64,000 nt of DNA from Halictus rubicundus (Eukaryota; Arthropoda; Insecta; Hymenoptera; Halictidae): NCBI RefSeq assembly GCF_050948215.1, contig NC_135152.1, positions 8,590,310 through 8,654,309 of the forward strand, given 5' to 3'. How positions within the stretch are numbered: the stretch's first letter is position 1; the number at the start of each line of letters is the position of its first letter. Made by a program: the position numbers and the translations under genes. Positions 1-12,369 of this stretch are shown piece by piece. The notes under the pieces were generated by a model. The model was not told the DNA's origin. It saw only the letters and a list, made by a program, of their open reading frames with translations, and did no database searches.

Positions 1-1103
1 GAATGCGCGAGTGTTGAGACCGACCGACCAACGTCCAATTTGAAAAATGTCGCAAGTTCTCGGTTGTAGCGACGTAAATGTTTCCATGATTCATGCGATT
101 GTCACGACTGCTGTGCGACGGTAGAAAAAACTCTTTGGTCGAAAGCAAGAGCCGAGTGGAAGTCGAAGAGCAAACACGAATCAATCAGACGATAAGTGAC
201 CATTCGCGAGCGGCGGGAACGATAAACTGACCGATTATTAGTCGGGCCTTTTCATTCGGCTTGAAAACCTTCCACGTTTAAGGGATGCACGTGTGTATAG
301 TTACGCCAATAACGCTCCGATGCTTTAAAGGCTCGGCCGATTATTGCTCGCTGGCTTTTACGAACCGACGTATATGGAAAGTTACGGCTCGCCTGAGAAG
401 GTGTGCGCTAGCGCGAACTTGACCACCGCTTCGTGTCCACTACTGTTCGCCAGCTGCGGGACCACCCCTTGGTTAATGGAAACGGTACCACTTTTGTTGC
501 ACAGGCGATGTTCGTTTTATATTTCGGAGCGTCTTGCCGTTTTCAGATCGCCGAGCACGCTTTCGTGGCGTCTGATCTGCTCTGCCTACTCGATAATTGT
601 CTCCAAACCTTTTAGCAAGGGTGCAGGCGTCCGTGAACGACGTTGTATCACTTTTTACACAGAGTGCACCAAATAAACTGTCACAAACTGTTTTGAATTT
701 ACTGTTTTCAATTAACCGTTGAATCTAATAAAAATATCGACGTCGTTTCTCGTTTGATCAAATGCTTCGAAAGGGCAAATATGTTAGTGTGCATTAAATT
801 TGTTTGGCGAGAAAAGGGAGCACCGCAGAACTTTTTCAAATGGGAAGTAGTATTCGTTTGTTATTGTGACACCTTTCATTAAAATGAATATATTTATTCG
901 AACCATTTTCTTTTGAGTGAACAAATTTCGTCGTATTTTTTCCTATTTAATCATAAAGCGTCATGCCCGTTTGTACAAAAGAGATATGTACAAACATGGG
1001 ATGAAGATCTGTAAGAAAAAGTTGCCGCGAAGTTGTCCTTGAGCTTGAATTTCAAGGTCTTTCTGTTAATTGTCACGAAGCGTAGAATATAATGGAATAA
1101 GAA
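1..1103. other. Gene-free stretch
   Basis: Mixed composition. The 110-codon and 60-codon frames near 344-676 overlap in different frames and show no domain. Nothing else seen. Confidence 0.6.
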
Positions 1104-1287
1104 TGTCAACAACACGGGTCTTGTGTATCGTCCAGGAGACATACCCGAGTCGTGTTATGTTTACGCTCCTCGGCGACCGAGACCTCTCGCGCTTCGGTGG
1201 CCCTCTCGAGGTATACCCCGCAGTAGTGGGGATAATTCCGCGACGTTTATCATCCAGGCCCTGGAGACATATACGGAGAAATCACTG
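1104..1287 (-). mobile_element. pogo-like MITE, subfamily A, left end degraded
   Basis: The copy reads GTCAACAACACGGGTC at its left and ends in TATACGGAGAAATCACTG followed by TA. Its middle carries the family hallmark GTGGGGATAATTCCGCGACG followed by TTTATCATCCAGGCC. The first ~18 bases of the left terminal repeat are lost. Short reading frames across it are not genes. Confidence 0.8.
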
Positions 1288-1289
1288 TA

Positions 1290-2343
1290 ATTGATTTAGT
1301 GGAATGTGCATTTTCTCCCAATATCATATGGAAACAGAAAGAAGGGTGAAGCGTGCTATCTTTCCGTCGCCGAGTATAGTGCACCTGTCAGTAAAGAAGA
1401 CACAGAGAGGTCGACGTTCAGCATGGCTTCTATCCTTAAGACCGACCGCTGCTCGAGTAATTCACCTTTCCCGGGGTGTTTCACTTTCGCTTTGCCCTGC
1501 ATTTCCATAAACAGCGTCTACATCGTCGGAGATTTCCCATAAACGTCCATTCTGACGGGGCGACGGGTGCGCAGCGTCCCGCAGAGCGCTACGAATACAT
1601 GAAATACCGATGGAAGTCGGCTGAATGGAATCTGATTTCGAGGTTCCTACGCGCTCCCGCTCGAACACGGGGACTCGTGACGGCGGAACGGAGGCGACGT
1701 TCGCCGTATCGTCGCGCGTCGGTGGAAAAAAATATATACGGCTGCCGGTTTAGGGTGTGCTCGAGAAATTACGAGCGGGCAGCGAGCACGATCGGGCTTC
1801 TCCGGCCCGACGCGCGGAAGCGGACACTGGAATATTTGTGACCGAGTCACTGTCCTCCTACGTACCCGCGACTATATACGAGCAAATGTCTTCCTCGCGT
1901 TCGCCATTAATCCGCGGAACGCATCCGATCGCGACACAGCGCAGATTTCTGCTCGGCCGATTTCTCCTCCGCGTTGTTTATCGACCGCCGACCATGACAC
2001 ATCTGCGTGATGTACCGCGTCGAACGATCCCACTTCGACGTTTTCACTCTCAAGGACGCGCGCGGTCGACGTTACGGCGCGATTTCAAAAAATCGGCTAT
2101 AGAACGCCCTTGAGACGACCTTGTCTCACTGCTGATCCATTTTTGCTCGAAGTCTTGAATGCTGTTCGCCGTGGACGCCCCGCGCCGGTGCACTGCCACC
2201 TGTTGAGCGAAGACCACTTGCCTGTTGCACTTCGTTGCAGTGTATTTTATGGTGACGTGCCTCTGCTTCGGCTGATGTATTTATGAAAATTGCGGGGTTT
2301 GTTGACTTGCAGCGGAAAACGGAATTGAGGTGAATTTTGTTTC
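1290..2343. other. GC-rich gene-free block
   Basis: Overlapping frames of 60-121 codons on both strands are explained by high G+C. No splice-bounded conserved frame is recognised; a regulatory or conserved non-coding role cannot be judged from one sequence. Confidence 0.55.
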
Positions 2344-2358
2344 ATCTTCTTCTTCTAC

Positions 2359-2390
<32 letters not shown>

Positions 2391-2392
2391 GT
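2344..2392. repeat. (CTT)n microsatellite
   Basis: About 15 CTT units with two CTA interruptions. Confidence 0.95.
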
Positions 2393-2407
2393 TGACAGTT
2401 TGGTAAT

Positions 2408-2450
2408 TATTAAACTGCGAATTTTGATGCATTTATGACAGAAATGGGTG
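2408..2450 (+). mobile_element. Single end of a TTAA-type element
   Basis: TTAAACTGCGAATTTTGATG followed by CATTTATGACAGAAATGG matches the reverse complement of the motif at 45706-45740. No partner end was found. Confidence 0.4.
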
Positions 2451-2875
2451 GGTGTTGTTTGAAGCAGGAGAAAGAATAAAAGAATTTGAGAGTATCAACA
2501 CATTGTTCACGACTTGTTTGCAAATTCATACAGTAGCTTCGAACATTCTGAACCTAGATCATCACAATGATTTTGACAAATGATTTATTGAAATATTTTA
2601 TATTGTTAATGTTAAGTTGTTGCGTACGAATTGATTTTAGAATGCAAGCGTTTCCATCAAGAAGTACTATTGCGATCTGCAGGTTCGTTATACATCATTT
2701 CAAGGTACATAGCTGATCTTCAAGGTCTTGCCTTGAATTCTTACCTGTACCTTTACCTTCTCTTTATCTTCTTTCTCTTATCTAAATAGGTATTTTACTT
2801 TCAGATCAAGTTTATTTGAATGTCACTGTTAAAAGTCGGACGTTTCATATGCGACAACCTAATATTAATAAACCT

Positions 2876-3024
2876 AATTCTCGATATATGTCAACAACAC
2901 GGGTCTTGGCTAGGCGTCCGAGGCTTCCCGAGCTTCTTGGCCTCTGCGGGGTATACCCCACGGTGGTGGGGATAATTCCGCGACGTTTATCATCCAGGCC
3001 TTGGCGACATATACAGAGAAACCA
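2876..3024 (-). mobile_element. pogo-like MITE, subfamily A
   Basis: Left end AATTCTCGATATATGTCAAC lacks the initial CAGTG; right end GACATATACAGAGAAACCAC has a C for T change in the terminal repeat. The core (GTGGGGATAATTCCGCGACG) is intact. The middle is shorter than in the copy at 1.1 kb. Confidence 0.78.
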
Positions 3025-3414
3025 CAAAATACATCGACTTTGCAAACTTTTCGAAATCGTCCTGAACGAATGACCCCTAAATACGGTGAAAAGCACCGGT
3101 ACGCTTTCGGACGAAGACGATGAAAACTTGAAGAGAGCCGGGAGGGGACACCACCCGCATAGCTTACCCCGTTATCCCCGTAGATAAGGACAAATTATTA
3201 CGACAAGGCGTCGGCGGAAAGTGTCACACCTTAATTAAAACCTTCGCCGGCCGGCAGGGTCGTGAAGCGGATAATCCCGTTTAAGGAAGCCGCGGCGAAC
3301 GGTTCTAAAAGCCGTCGCCTCGCGGAATGGTACCCGGCAGAGATTGCTCGCGGGCGTGCACACACGTGGGGATTTAAATCTGATTCCGCGGTGGTGGCGA
3401 TCGTTCTTTAAAAG

Positions 3415-3415
<1 letters not shown>

Positions 3416-3454
<39 letters not shown>

Positions 3455-3471
3455 AGAGGCGGAGGAGAGGG
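3416..3471. repeat. (GA)n and G-rich tract
   Basis: About 15 GA units followed by a GGGGGGGG run and degenerate GGAGAG units. Confidence 0.95.
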
Positions 3472-6150
3472 TTATACGAGAAGCGGCTGTCGTTAAATTA
3501 CCGCGGCAATGGGAATCGGGTCTGATAAGCGGGCAGCTCGGCGAGCACGAAATAATTAGAAGAAGACGAGGCTTAACTCGATCGGGGCTGACGCGGCCGG
3601 TGATATCAACGCCGCCGCGGCGCTTCGCCGGACAGATTCGTATCGGTTATGGCGTAGATACGGGGGTTTCACGAAGCGCGCGCTTTCTACGGGGGCTCAC
3701 ACGCAGACCGGCAAACATAATAAGGATATTTTGCATATATTAACGACTAATGGAGGCAATAATGGCGCACCGTCCCCGGCGGTACGACCGCTTTTGTCGG
3801 CGCAGCTCGGGTATCGATGCGCCTCGATACTGCCGGTGAATAGTCGTTCCCCGGTTTTCCTTATCCTGGCAGTCCCGGCTGACGCACCTGCGCCCGATCA
3901 TTCTTCCCTCTCTCCTTCTCTCCCTCTAACTTTCCACCTTCGATCCACGGGAAAGCCGAACGGAAAACAGAGACAGAGCGCAAAAGAGAAGGATTCGATG
4001 GGTAGTCAACGATGCTTTTCCGTTTACACTAGTCCCGCGCGCTCGTACATATTATAAAACCGATTACCCGGCAGCCTGTTTAACTCGGCAGTTTCATTCC
4101 GAAACACGCTGATACGTATAATTACGGCATACGGAATACCGATCTTATTAGCCGCCGCGGACTCGTATTTTTCTGCTAATGAATTTTGAAATACGACGCC
4201 GGGCACGGGAAGAAGGGCGGCCGCAAGCTGACAAGCCGAGAACGTTGCAATGTAATCCGACGCTTAATATGTTAATACGCGGATACGCGAGGGTATCGGG
4301 CGCGTTTCGGACGCTCCTGAAATTAACAGATCGTAAAAGTTACGGTGAAACGGTTCCGTCGCGCGTACGATCCGCCGCGAAACTCTGCCGATACCGAGTA
4401 TCCCTGGATACGCTACTTTTGTCGCCGTTATGCCCCTCGAGTCGACACGCTTAATGAACTATCGCGGCGTTTTAATGTTCGACGCGACGCAGAAAATATC
4501 AACGCGCGGTTTTTATGCCCGGGACACCTTCCGCCGCGCCGACGGCGGGATTATGGCAGGAACGCGCGAGAGGAATTCGTAACGAGCCGCGGGAAACGAG
4601 GATCGCGGAACGTTTCTGAATAGACTCCGGGCGTGTTTTAACTATCAACGAAATTCTGGCGATGTAATTAAGAGGTTCGCCGGTGGGGTCAGTGAACTTC
4701 GATGCCACAGGGATTCATTTGCCGGACGGTGCCCACGATTTTGATTACCGTTCGCACTCCTACGTCCTGTGTGACTCGATATCGATTTTATTCAAAAGAA
4801 CTATTATGTTGAATACGACTCGACATTTTTTAATTGTTAGATTAAATATGCTCCATATTTTATAATTGTTTTGTATATTTCCGTGTTGCCCCTCGTTACG
4901 TGTCGTGGCATTTTAACCGAAATAATTTATTCACACTTATACAAAATAATTTTAGAATAATAGAGTAATAATTTAACATTTATGTCAATTGTGCAACAGT
5001 TACTTGGTAATCCCGTTCTTCTAATATTTCGTAGGGGTTGTTTCAGGGTTGAGTATGTCGTCGCAACAATATTAATTTCTTTTTTACTCAGACAAATAAT
5101 ATACATGTACTTACAGCTATTTTTAAAGTAATCCTAATGTATTCACTCTTTCAAGGTGGACTTGAAGGTGCTCTTTCAAGGTTGGAATTAGCATCGAACT
5201 GTAATAATTGTTGAGTCATGATTCGCATAGTACTCGATTAACAAATTTTACGAGGCACTCTTGCGAAACGATGTGTTCCTCCATCAAGTTTCTGTAAATG
5301 TTCTGTGTATGTCGATTTTGACGAAACAAATGAGCACACTTCCTGTACAATATCGCAACTAAAATAGTATAAATTATTTTCAGAAATAATCTAATGAATC
5401 CCAAGTTATGGATTTCATAACTTTGTTCCCCTTGACAAAGATAACAAACGTATCTTTCTAACAAATAAAATAAACATTTATACCGTCGGTAAGGTTCCTC
5501 GCAAAAGCAAAAGCGAAGTGAAAATATGTCATAAGTGTTTACTATGCAAACATTTCCTCGTCTGCCGCAGATTTGCAAACACCACAGGGCCTCCGACAAA
5601 CATAAACGTATTCCCCATTGAACACAATAAATTTCCACGAGCCTCATCCGTTCTCTAATAGTCCCGAATCGACTCGCGATCACCCTAGGGATAATCGCCG
5701 CGCGACGGAATTTGATTCAAGTCCTCGTGAATGGTTATGGCTATCTTAAGTGTCCGGGCCCGAGAGCGAATGAATAATACGTCGCCTATGACTCACTCGC
5801 GAGAGAACGCCAGTTACCATAATGACATTCACAGAGAAGCGGTAAACCGACGCGCGCCGGCTACATTCTAGCAAAATCGTTGCCGTGTCGGACGACTATC
5901 GGGGCTTTTAGGTTCGCGCGCATCCCCCAGCCCCCGGATCTCTAAAAGTGATAATGATTGATTCATAAATCACGATGGACCGTGGGCTTTGAGTGCACGG
6001 TGGCAGGAAGATTTATTCACGGAATCATTCTTATCCCCCTTCAGCCAGAAGACGCGAACGGACTTCCTATTGCATTTGCTCGGGTGCCAGTCACGAACCA
6101 TGATTTACTGCTCGTCAAATTAATGGCAGCTTATAATCAGGAAATTAAAC
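3472..6150. other. GC-rich then AT-rich gene-free stretch
   Basis: 3472-4700 is GC-rich with many interrupted frames; 4860-5700 is AT-rich. The minus-strand frame 5216-5683 (155 codons, many Cys, Tyr and Arg) is the longest here. It has no signal peptide, no recognisable domain and no obvious splice sites, so I treat it as chance. Confidence 0.5.
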
Positions 6151-6174
6151 GGGGGGAGGGGGAGGGGGGAGGGC
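6151..6174 (+). repeat. G-rich run, possible G-quadruplex
   Basis: Four or more G tracts of three to six separated by single A residues on the plus strand. Confidence 0.7.
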
Positions 6175-6323
6175 AGGCTACCAGTTTCAGCCCGGATACT
6201 CGATATCGTTGCTAACAGAGTTTAATCACGAATCATTACACAACCGATCGTTGCTTCGGTTTTTCCCCCATTTCCATATTTGTCACCCTTAATTAAGGAG
6301 GAGGTGACTCAATTCGATCGGTA

Positions 6324-6476
6324 CAATGATTTCTCTATATATGTCGCCAAGGTCTGGATGATAAACGTCGCGGAATTATCCCCACTACCGCGGGTCATAC
6401 CCCGTAGGCAAACGCGAGAGGCAAGGACGTTGAGGAGTGTAAAACCGTGTTGTTGACATATATCGAGAATTCACTG
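6324..6476 (+). mobile_element. pogo-like MITE, subfamily A, both ends present
   Basis: Begins CAATGATTTCTCTATATATG after TA and ends TATATCGAGAATTCACTG (followed by TG rather than TA). The core GCGGAATTATCCCCACTACC is present; the middle part between the core and the GTGTTGTTGACATATATC end is shortened compared with other copies. Confidence 0.85.
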
Positions 6477-7115
6477 TGAGGAACTTCTAGCGTGAGGAAC
6501 AATTGTGTGAATGAAGAAGAACGCGTGCACGGGCACGGGTTAGCGTGCCAGGTTGCGCCGCATAAAGACGTCGAATAAAAATCTTTCCTACCAAGAAGGC
6601 TCTTTCAATTAGGGGCTATTAGGCTACGTAAGAACCTTTAATCCCCGGCGGGTACAAGATTTTTTACTTCGGCTTTTCGCCGTAAAAGGATAAAAGTAAC
6701 CCCGTCCCGCCATTAGTCACGAGTCGGTTCGGAGCGGTCCTTGCGACGTGGATATATTTTTATGACACGCGTCTGGAAACCAGTTTCATTCGTCCGCTAC
6801 GACACCGTTGTATTTCCCTTCTTCAGCTGCGACTCTGTCGGATCTGCTTATTTCGTCTCCGCTGCTTTCTTTTCTCGATCCTTAGTTTCGTGCGAGCTAT
6901 TCACCTGTTAACGCTTTTTCAGTCATACGTGGATGCGATACACAGTTTCTCATAAACGCGGCTTAACCCTTCTGCCAACACTTTCTGCTTTTTTCGCTTC
7001 AAATGTAAATCAATTTATAATTATCCGAGAAAGAGATCCGTGTCAATTTTCCTATTTGCCAACAAGAATAAGTGTGCCAAATTTCAGAACTCGCCAATTG
7101 CTTAAAAATGAACTA
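6477..7115. other. Gene-free spacer between two MITE copies
   Basis: No open frame of interest and no repeat recognised. Confidence 0.55.
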
Positions 7116-7255
7116 GAGTGATTTCTCTATATATGTCGCCAAGGCCTGGATGATAAACGTCGCGGAATAATCCCCACTACCGTATACCCCGTGTGGGGCC
7201 ACAAGGCTCGAGAGGGCTCGGGCGCCGAGGAGTGTAAACATAATGCGGCTCGTGT
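7116..7255 (+). mobile_element. pogo-like MITE, subfamily A, right end lost
   Basis: Starts GAGTGATTTCTCTATATATG directly after TA and carries GTCGCCAAGGCCTGGATGAT and the GTAAACATAATGCGGCTCG block, then stops matching before the terminal repeat. Confidence 0.8.
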
Positions 7256-9376
7256 TATATCCCCGTATAAAACATTTAGAAAATAATATATTTAGAATGA
7301 CAATAACGCTTAAGATGTTTGACTATTGGTCTTGTATGGTTGACTGCTGGAACACTTACACAAAGTTTGAAAGACAAAAAAATAGGTATCCTGGTGTCCA
7401 AGTCAAATAATTAAGTTGTACAGTAGTATGCCCAACCTAGGATACTATTATAGGGGAGTACATAATCATCCTGATAAATCTTGATTTTTCTATTTCATTA
7501 AACGAATTGGACGATGCAAATCATTTGGAATAATATAAAAGAAAAAAAGAAATATGAGTAAGGCAAAAGAAGATGGTGAAACAGTTATTGTTCCAATATA
7601 AGTCTTACAGAAGTAATACGATAAGCATCGTCCTCAATCAACATGATTCAGTCATCGTATACAAATTGGAATGAGCTGAAAATAGAGTTGACTACCTAAC
7701 GAGGAATGCCGCCTAACAGCTAAAGTATAAGTATTCATTTCAATGAAAAGTTCACGTTCGATTGCTCGTACACGTGATTTCAGATCGAGCTAAGTAAATT
7801 TTTTTACAATCGGAAAACTAATGTGAAATCGATCCAGGACCATTAATTACAATTCATAAAGCGACAATGTTTCAAAAAAGAATAATAGAGTAGAGTAGAC
7901 AATTGCTATTAAGTGACTCACTACTTCCCTTCCAACTCAGATTCTAATGGTATTCGGTTGAACTTATTAAAATTATTAAGAGAAGAAATAATTTTTTCCA
8001 CAGTCTACTGGTAACACTTAAGTGTCTCACTATGGGACACAATCTCAACTCCGTTTCTTTTCAGCACCTCGGATCCGTTCCTAAGGATGTTACAGCAGGG
8101 TGTTTCCATTTGCTCGTGTACGCGCACAACATTATCTGTTATTGAAACATCAATCGCGTACATCATTGAGTCATCATGTTCGCGGCGAAGCGTACAAGCC
8201 ATCGCGTCCTTACCCGACCACCGAGAAAGAAGTGTCGATTGTTCGACGAAGCCGTTCGTAGCGGGCGCGAGTATTGTTCGCGAGGCGACACGACCGGCGA
8301 CCATAGACAGAAATTTATGGAAGTGGAATTCCTCTCTGGCCACGATTACGATGTAAGCGTGCGCGTTGCGCATTGTTAGGCGTCGTACACAGTTCGTTCT
8401 TTTGCACGGACATCTGGCTGTATAACGTGCATTAATGCTCGGCCATTACTGGAGTGTTTGACCAGGAACGCGTCTTCTGGGTAAACATGCACTCGGTCAC
8501 GAAACGATAGTCTACTTCACGGCGCACAGAAATGTCGGGGCCTCGAAACCATTCAGATCTCGTTCCCCTTATTTGCATTCGCAGTATACCGATCCTTAAA
8601 ATTCCACCGAAATAATTTGTACCTTTGCGAATCCTTCGACGAGGTTCGGACCGTTGCACGGGTAAATTGCTTTCGTCGCTTCTTTGATTCCTTTCACCGT
8701 CGTCTGCCATTGTTACCATTGAAACACCGTTTCGCAACAGAGCAATGTAATCTTTTACCTCGATCGTGCTAAATTCGATTTTGAGTTGGTAATGTATTCT
8801 GATCCGAAATTGTATATGTATGTATGTACATTCGCACCGACGGTCGGTGACCGTTTCGCCGTTTTTTAGCATGGCACAGAACCGGGGGCCGTCTTTTAGC
8901 ATAAAACCGAACGCACATTATTTTTTTAACCAGGATTAGAACGTACAGCTTAATTGTTTGATATGAAATATGTAACTAACATGTAAATCTTGTGTACAAA
9001 ATCTCTAATTAATACAAATTAGGTATAATATTAATTGTAATGATACGTATTTTATTTTTTTTTCCAATTTTGTAGTTGCAAACTCTAGCTGTAAAAAATG
9101 GAAAACCCGGAAAAATTCGAGCAAATACAGATTTCATATCGAAGTTTAAAAGCGACCATCCCGAATATTAATTTAATAATGAGCTATTGTCATCAACACT
9201 ATCTTAAATTTTTTCATATATTTCAAGACCGGTATTTCAATACCGTAGTACCATCCATATTCAAGGAAGAACAATTTTTTGCGACGATCATTGAAAAAAC
9301 AAAAGTGTTTCCACATTTCAGTCCTTTACCTGTGTTCTGTGTCACATCTGAAGTTTGGGAACGTTGACACCCCGGG
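7256..9376. other. Gene-free stretch
   Basis: AT-rich to about 8000. The 156-codon minus-strand frame at 8432-8902 and overlapping 122- and 89-codon frames at 8005-8373 have no recognised domain. A small TGTATG repeat lies near 8815. Confidence 0.5.
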
Positions 9377-9443
9377 CGTGAGCACTCTCATTCCTCTCTG
9401 GTATTAGCACAAACAGGAGAGGATAGGAGAGTGCTCACTCTCG
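9377..9443. repeat. Strong hairpin with ~25-base arms
   Basis: GTGAGCACTCTCATTCCTCT and, after a loop of about 15 bases, the pairing arm whose reverse complement is GTGAGCACTCTCCTATCCTC. The first 12 bases pair perfectly. It could be a tiny palindromic MITE or, if transcribed, a microRNA-like precursor; I do not recognise a known insect microRNA. Confidence 0.7.
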
Positions 9444-9498
9444 GGTTTTCGGCGTTCCTGATATGTAATTGAAACATGCCCAACACATGCCCAAAACA

Positions 9499-9577
9499 CG
9501 GGGTGGGGCTGCCTCGGGGTGAGGCCGCCTCGGGGTGAGGCGTACTCGGGGCGAGGCTGCCTCAGGGTGAGGCTGAG
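9499..9577. repeat. GC-rich 16-bp tandem array
   Basis: About five copies of GGGGTGAGGCYGCCTC with substitutions, just downstream of the hairpin at 9377-9443. Confidence 0.85.
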
Positions 9578-12320
9578 CCGAAAAGCTGCTCGGTTCTGTT
9601 CTCTGCTAGAAGGGCAGACCATTGCCCGGCGAGCAGCCCGAAGCCCGGAGTTTTACGCTCTATCGTGTGGTGCAGTTTTCGCTTGGAAAGAGACAGTAGC
9701 GCTACTAGCGAGAAATGTCGGAACCGCGAGGTGGTGTTTCTGGAGGGCTCGTTTTTCGTGTTCAAATAACAAATCAACTAAAAATACACAGCACCGTCAT
9801 TGTACAGGTCGTGGCTACGACTATACGGTCTTATTTTTTCGATACGAATGCTATATCTCCCGATATTCAAGGAAATCTGTCAGCGGCGGCCATCTTGTGA
9901 CGTCATGCTTGCTTCGGATGTCTCGTGACAGGCAGTATGCCGCCGAATATTACAAATTACTCCACAATAACATAAAAATTGGCATTTTGGAGACCGTACA
10001 GTCCTGGATTGGACGTTTAGGAAAGCAAATTGACCACTTCTGAATTGCTCATTGCGATATTAAGGCGTCAGTTTGAATGGAACCCTTGCAAATTGAACAT
10101 AGACTTCTTGTATAACAACGAAAAACGTATTAATAGCCTGCGGACTTTATGACGAAATTAAATAGCTGTTCCGTTATCCATGTTCCACTGATCAATTCGG
10201 ATACTCGAGGTTCCACTGTACTAAACAAGTAAATATAATTCAAACTTTGTCATGTTTAGTATCATTTTGATCAGAAAAGTGTGCCAGATGCGCCAGTAAA
10301 AGTTTCATAAAGGAATAATTTAAAAATGAAACAATGTCGTCACTGTATTGGCACAGAAGCGTGCCGAGCAAGGACCACCAGTGCTTTTCGAGCAGAAACG
10401 TGTGTGGGGTGCAAAGCGAGCAGCAAGGGAGACAGAAAAAAAGAATGAGGAAACAGTGGAGAATCGAATGAGGATCCTCCAGGGAATACAGGACAATGTT
10501 TCAGCGGGATATAGGCGCTTATCGCAGGTATACCCGAAGCTGCGCGAAACGAGATCGTCAGGTGGGCCGTGAGTTAAGTGTCTCACGAGCGTGTAAGCAG
10601 CGTTCGGTATCTGTAACAGATCAGATACAAATGGAAGCTGCGACCACGGCGTTAAGTGAGTCGAAGTAAGCGTGGTAGTTGCCACCGTGGTAGGTAGAGC
10701 GTAGTTGGCGCGGCCGAGGGGCATAGCAGGTGGGGAAACCTGGCTTGGTAGGAGGCGCGAAGACGGTTCGGACGAAATCGGTGCCGATCGGTAGTGGCAG
10801 GTCCGAGAACAGGTACATTCGCACCCGTGCCAGGTTAAAGGTGGTTGTCAGCCCGTGCCAACGCCACCCTCCTTCGTCATGCTGCGGAGTCATGCGATGA
10901 CGCCACGGACGACGCTCTCGGCCCGGGAACAACGGGAACGCCTAAGTGACTTGTCTCTGCTTTGACTGAACGCGAACGCTGTACGTACCGCGTACACTTG
11001 TTGGACCTGCGGGAAAGAAGTTCCGCTGCAACGAGGCTGATTCATGTCTGACTTCGGTTTGGTAGCAATGTATTTCTTCGCGCCGAGTGTTGCCACTTGT
11101 AACTACATTCGTTGCGACTGTGCACAACGTGTTCTCGGTTAATTAGACCAGCATTTCTCTCGTAAACAGTATTTCAAAAAAAAAAATGGAAGAGGAGTAA
11201 CTTACAATATATTTTACTGGCAACGCGATAACCTGTGTCAATCTTTTGTATTTACATTATTTTTCGAGATAGGAAGGTGACCTTCGTGGGCGAAGGCGAA
11301 GTCGCTCGTATGCGACACAATGACTTCCAAGGTCATACAGGATACAGATACAAATTAATGTTCCAACCAGAAATATTCAAAGAAAATGCAATTTTTCTGA
11401 AAAAATTGCTAAAAGCAGAAGCTATATAAAAACGTGCTACCTAGTAATTCTAATAAATGTAGAATAATGTGATCTCTGTTATAAAAGCGCCATTAACACC
11501 AATAAAGAAAAAATCTGAAGAACGTGCCACCAGTAATCGTTTAACGGACTCCATTTCCCTACCAAATTCCTCGAGCATAAATCCCCAACACGTGTTGTGT
11601 CCGAACACATAGCCGCATCATCCGGAACACTCTCGGCCAACTGACAAATCGGTAGATAGAGAAGAGGCTGCCTGTTAATTGACTCTGTGTATACGAAGAA
11701 GTGATCGAGTCCGACTAGTCCCGGCTCGCGGCCATTTAAATGGCCGGTGTAAAGTTCACCGTGTCGGTAGGAACTTGGAGAATCCGGGCTCGGAATTGAT
11801 TAAGCAACCGATGCAGCGCCGGGCAAGCCGTAATCGTGGAAGGAGCGAGTAAGCACGCGTGGAACGTGAAAGGATCGCGCGTACCGGGGCACGCGTGTGC
11901 GTACACGCACGCGGAGGAGGAACGGGAAACACAGCCGTGGCCCGCTGACAACTCGGATCTTAATTATATGCGACCATCGGCAGGTTCTCGGTGACTTTTG
12001 CGAGTGTACGCAATTACCGTCGCGATAATAATACAGTCATTTAACTGTACGTACTATAGGCGGCTGGACCGAGCCCGCTGCGCCCCCTGTACTTACGCCT
12101 CGCTCTCGCCTGCGACAGCGTGTACTTACAAGGGAACCTATCGAAGTGACACTCACAGATTTTAGTGCTCTTCGGCGATAACTGTTAGGTTGTCGAAATC
12201 GTCGATTTTTAACAGTAACGTGAAACAAACGTAATATTTTTTTGTAAATCAATTGGTCACGGTAAACAACGTTATAGTCAACCAAGCGTGATCTGTCAAA
12301 CGAATTAACATAATTCGTAT
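9578..12320. other. Gene-free stretch with possible unrecognised repeat relic
   Basis: Apart from the pogo-like end at 10172, I see several frames of 60-174 codons with no domain. The piece 10348-10572 (Lys, Arg and Glu rich) could be a decayed transposon coding fragment but I cannot place it. 11160-11530 is AT-rich. Confidence 0.45.
10172..10212 (-). mobile_element. Single pogo/Tigger-type terminal repeat
   Basis: On the minus strand the sequence starts CAGTGGAACCTCGAGTATCC next to TA. This matches the general form of pogo/Tigger termini (CAGTGGAACCTCG followed by a TTATCCG-like block). The matching opposite end was not found within a few kb. Confidence 0.5.
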
Positions 12321-12369
12321 TAAGATAAGGAGTACCCATAAGTAATCAATTATTTGCAAAGAATTTGTA
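12321..12369 (+). mobile_element. Half copy of the 49.2-kb element
   Basis: GGAGTACCCATAAGTAATCA followed by ATTATTTGCAAAGAATTTGT matches 49161-49201 with few changes; the right half is absent. Confidence 0.6.

Noticed and set aside
5216..5683. 155-codon minus frame rich in Cys
   Set aside because: Checked for Kazal, EGF or other extracellular domains expected for agrin; cysteine spacing does not fit. No splice sites or signal peptide.
8432..8902. 156-codon minus frame
   Set aside because: No domain or splice signals; Arg-rich and partly built on a TGTATG simple repeat.
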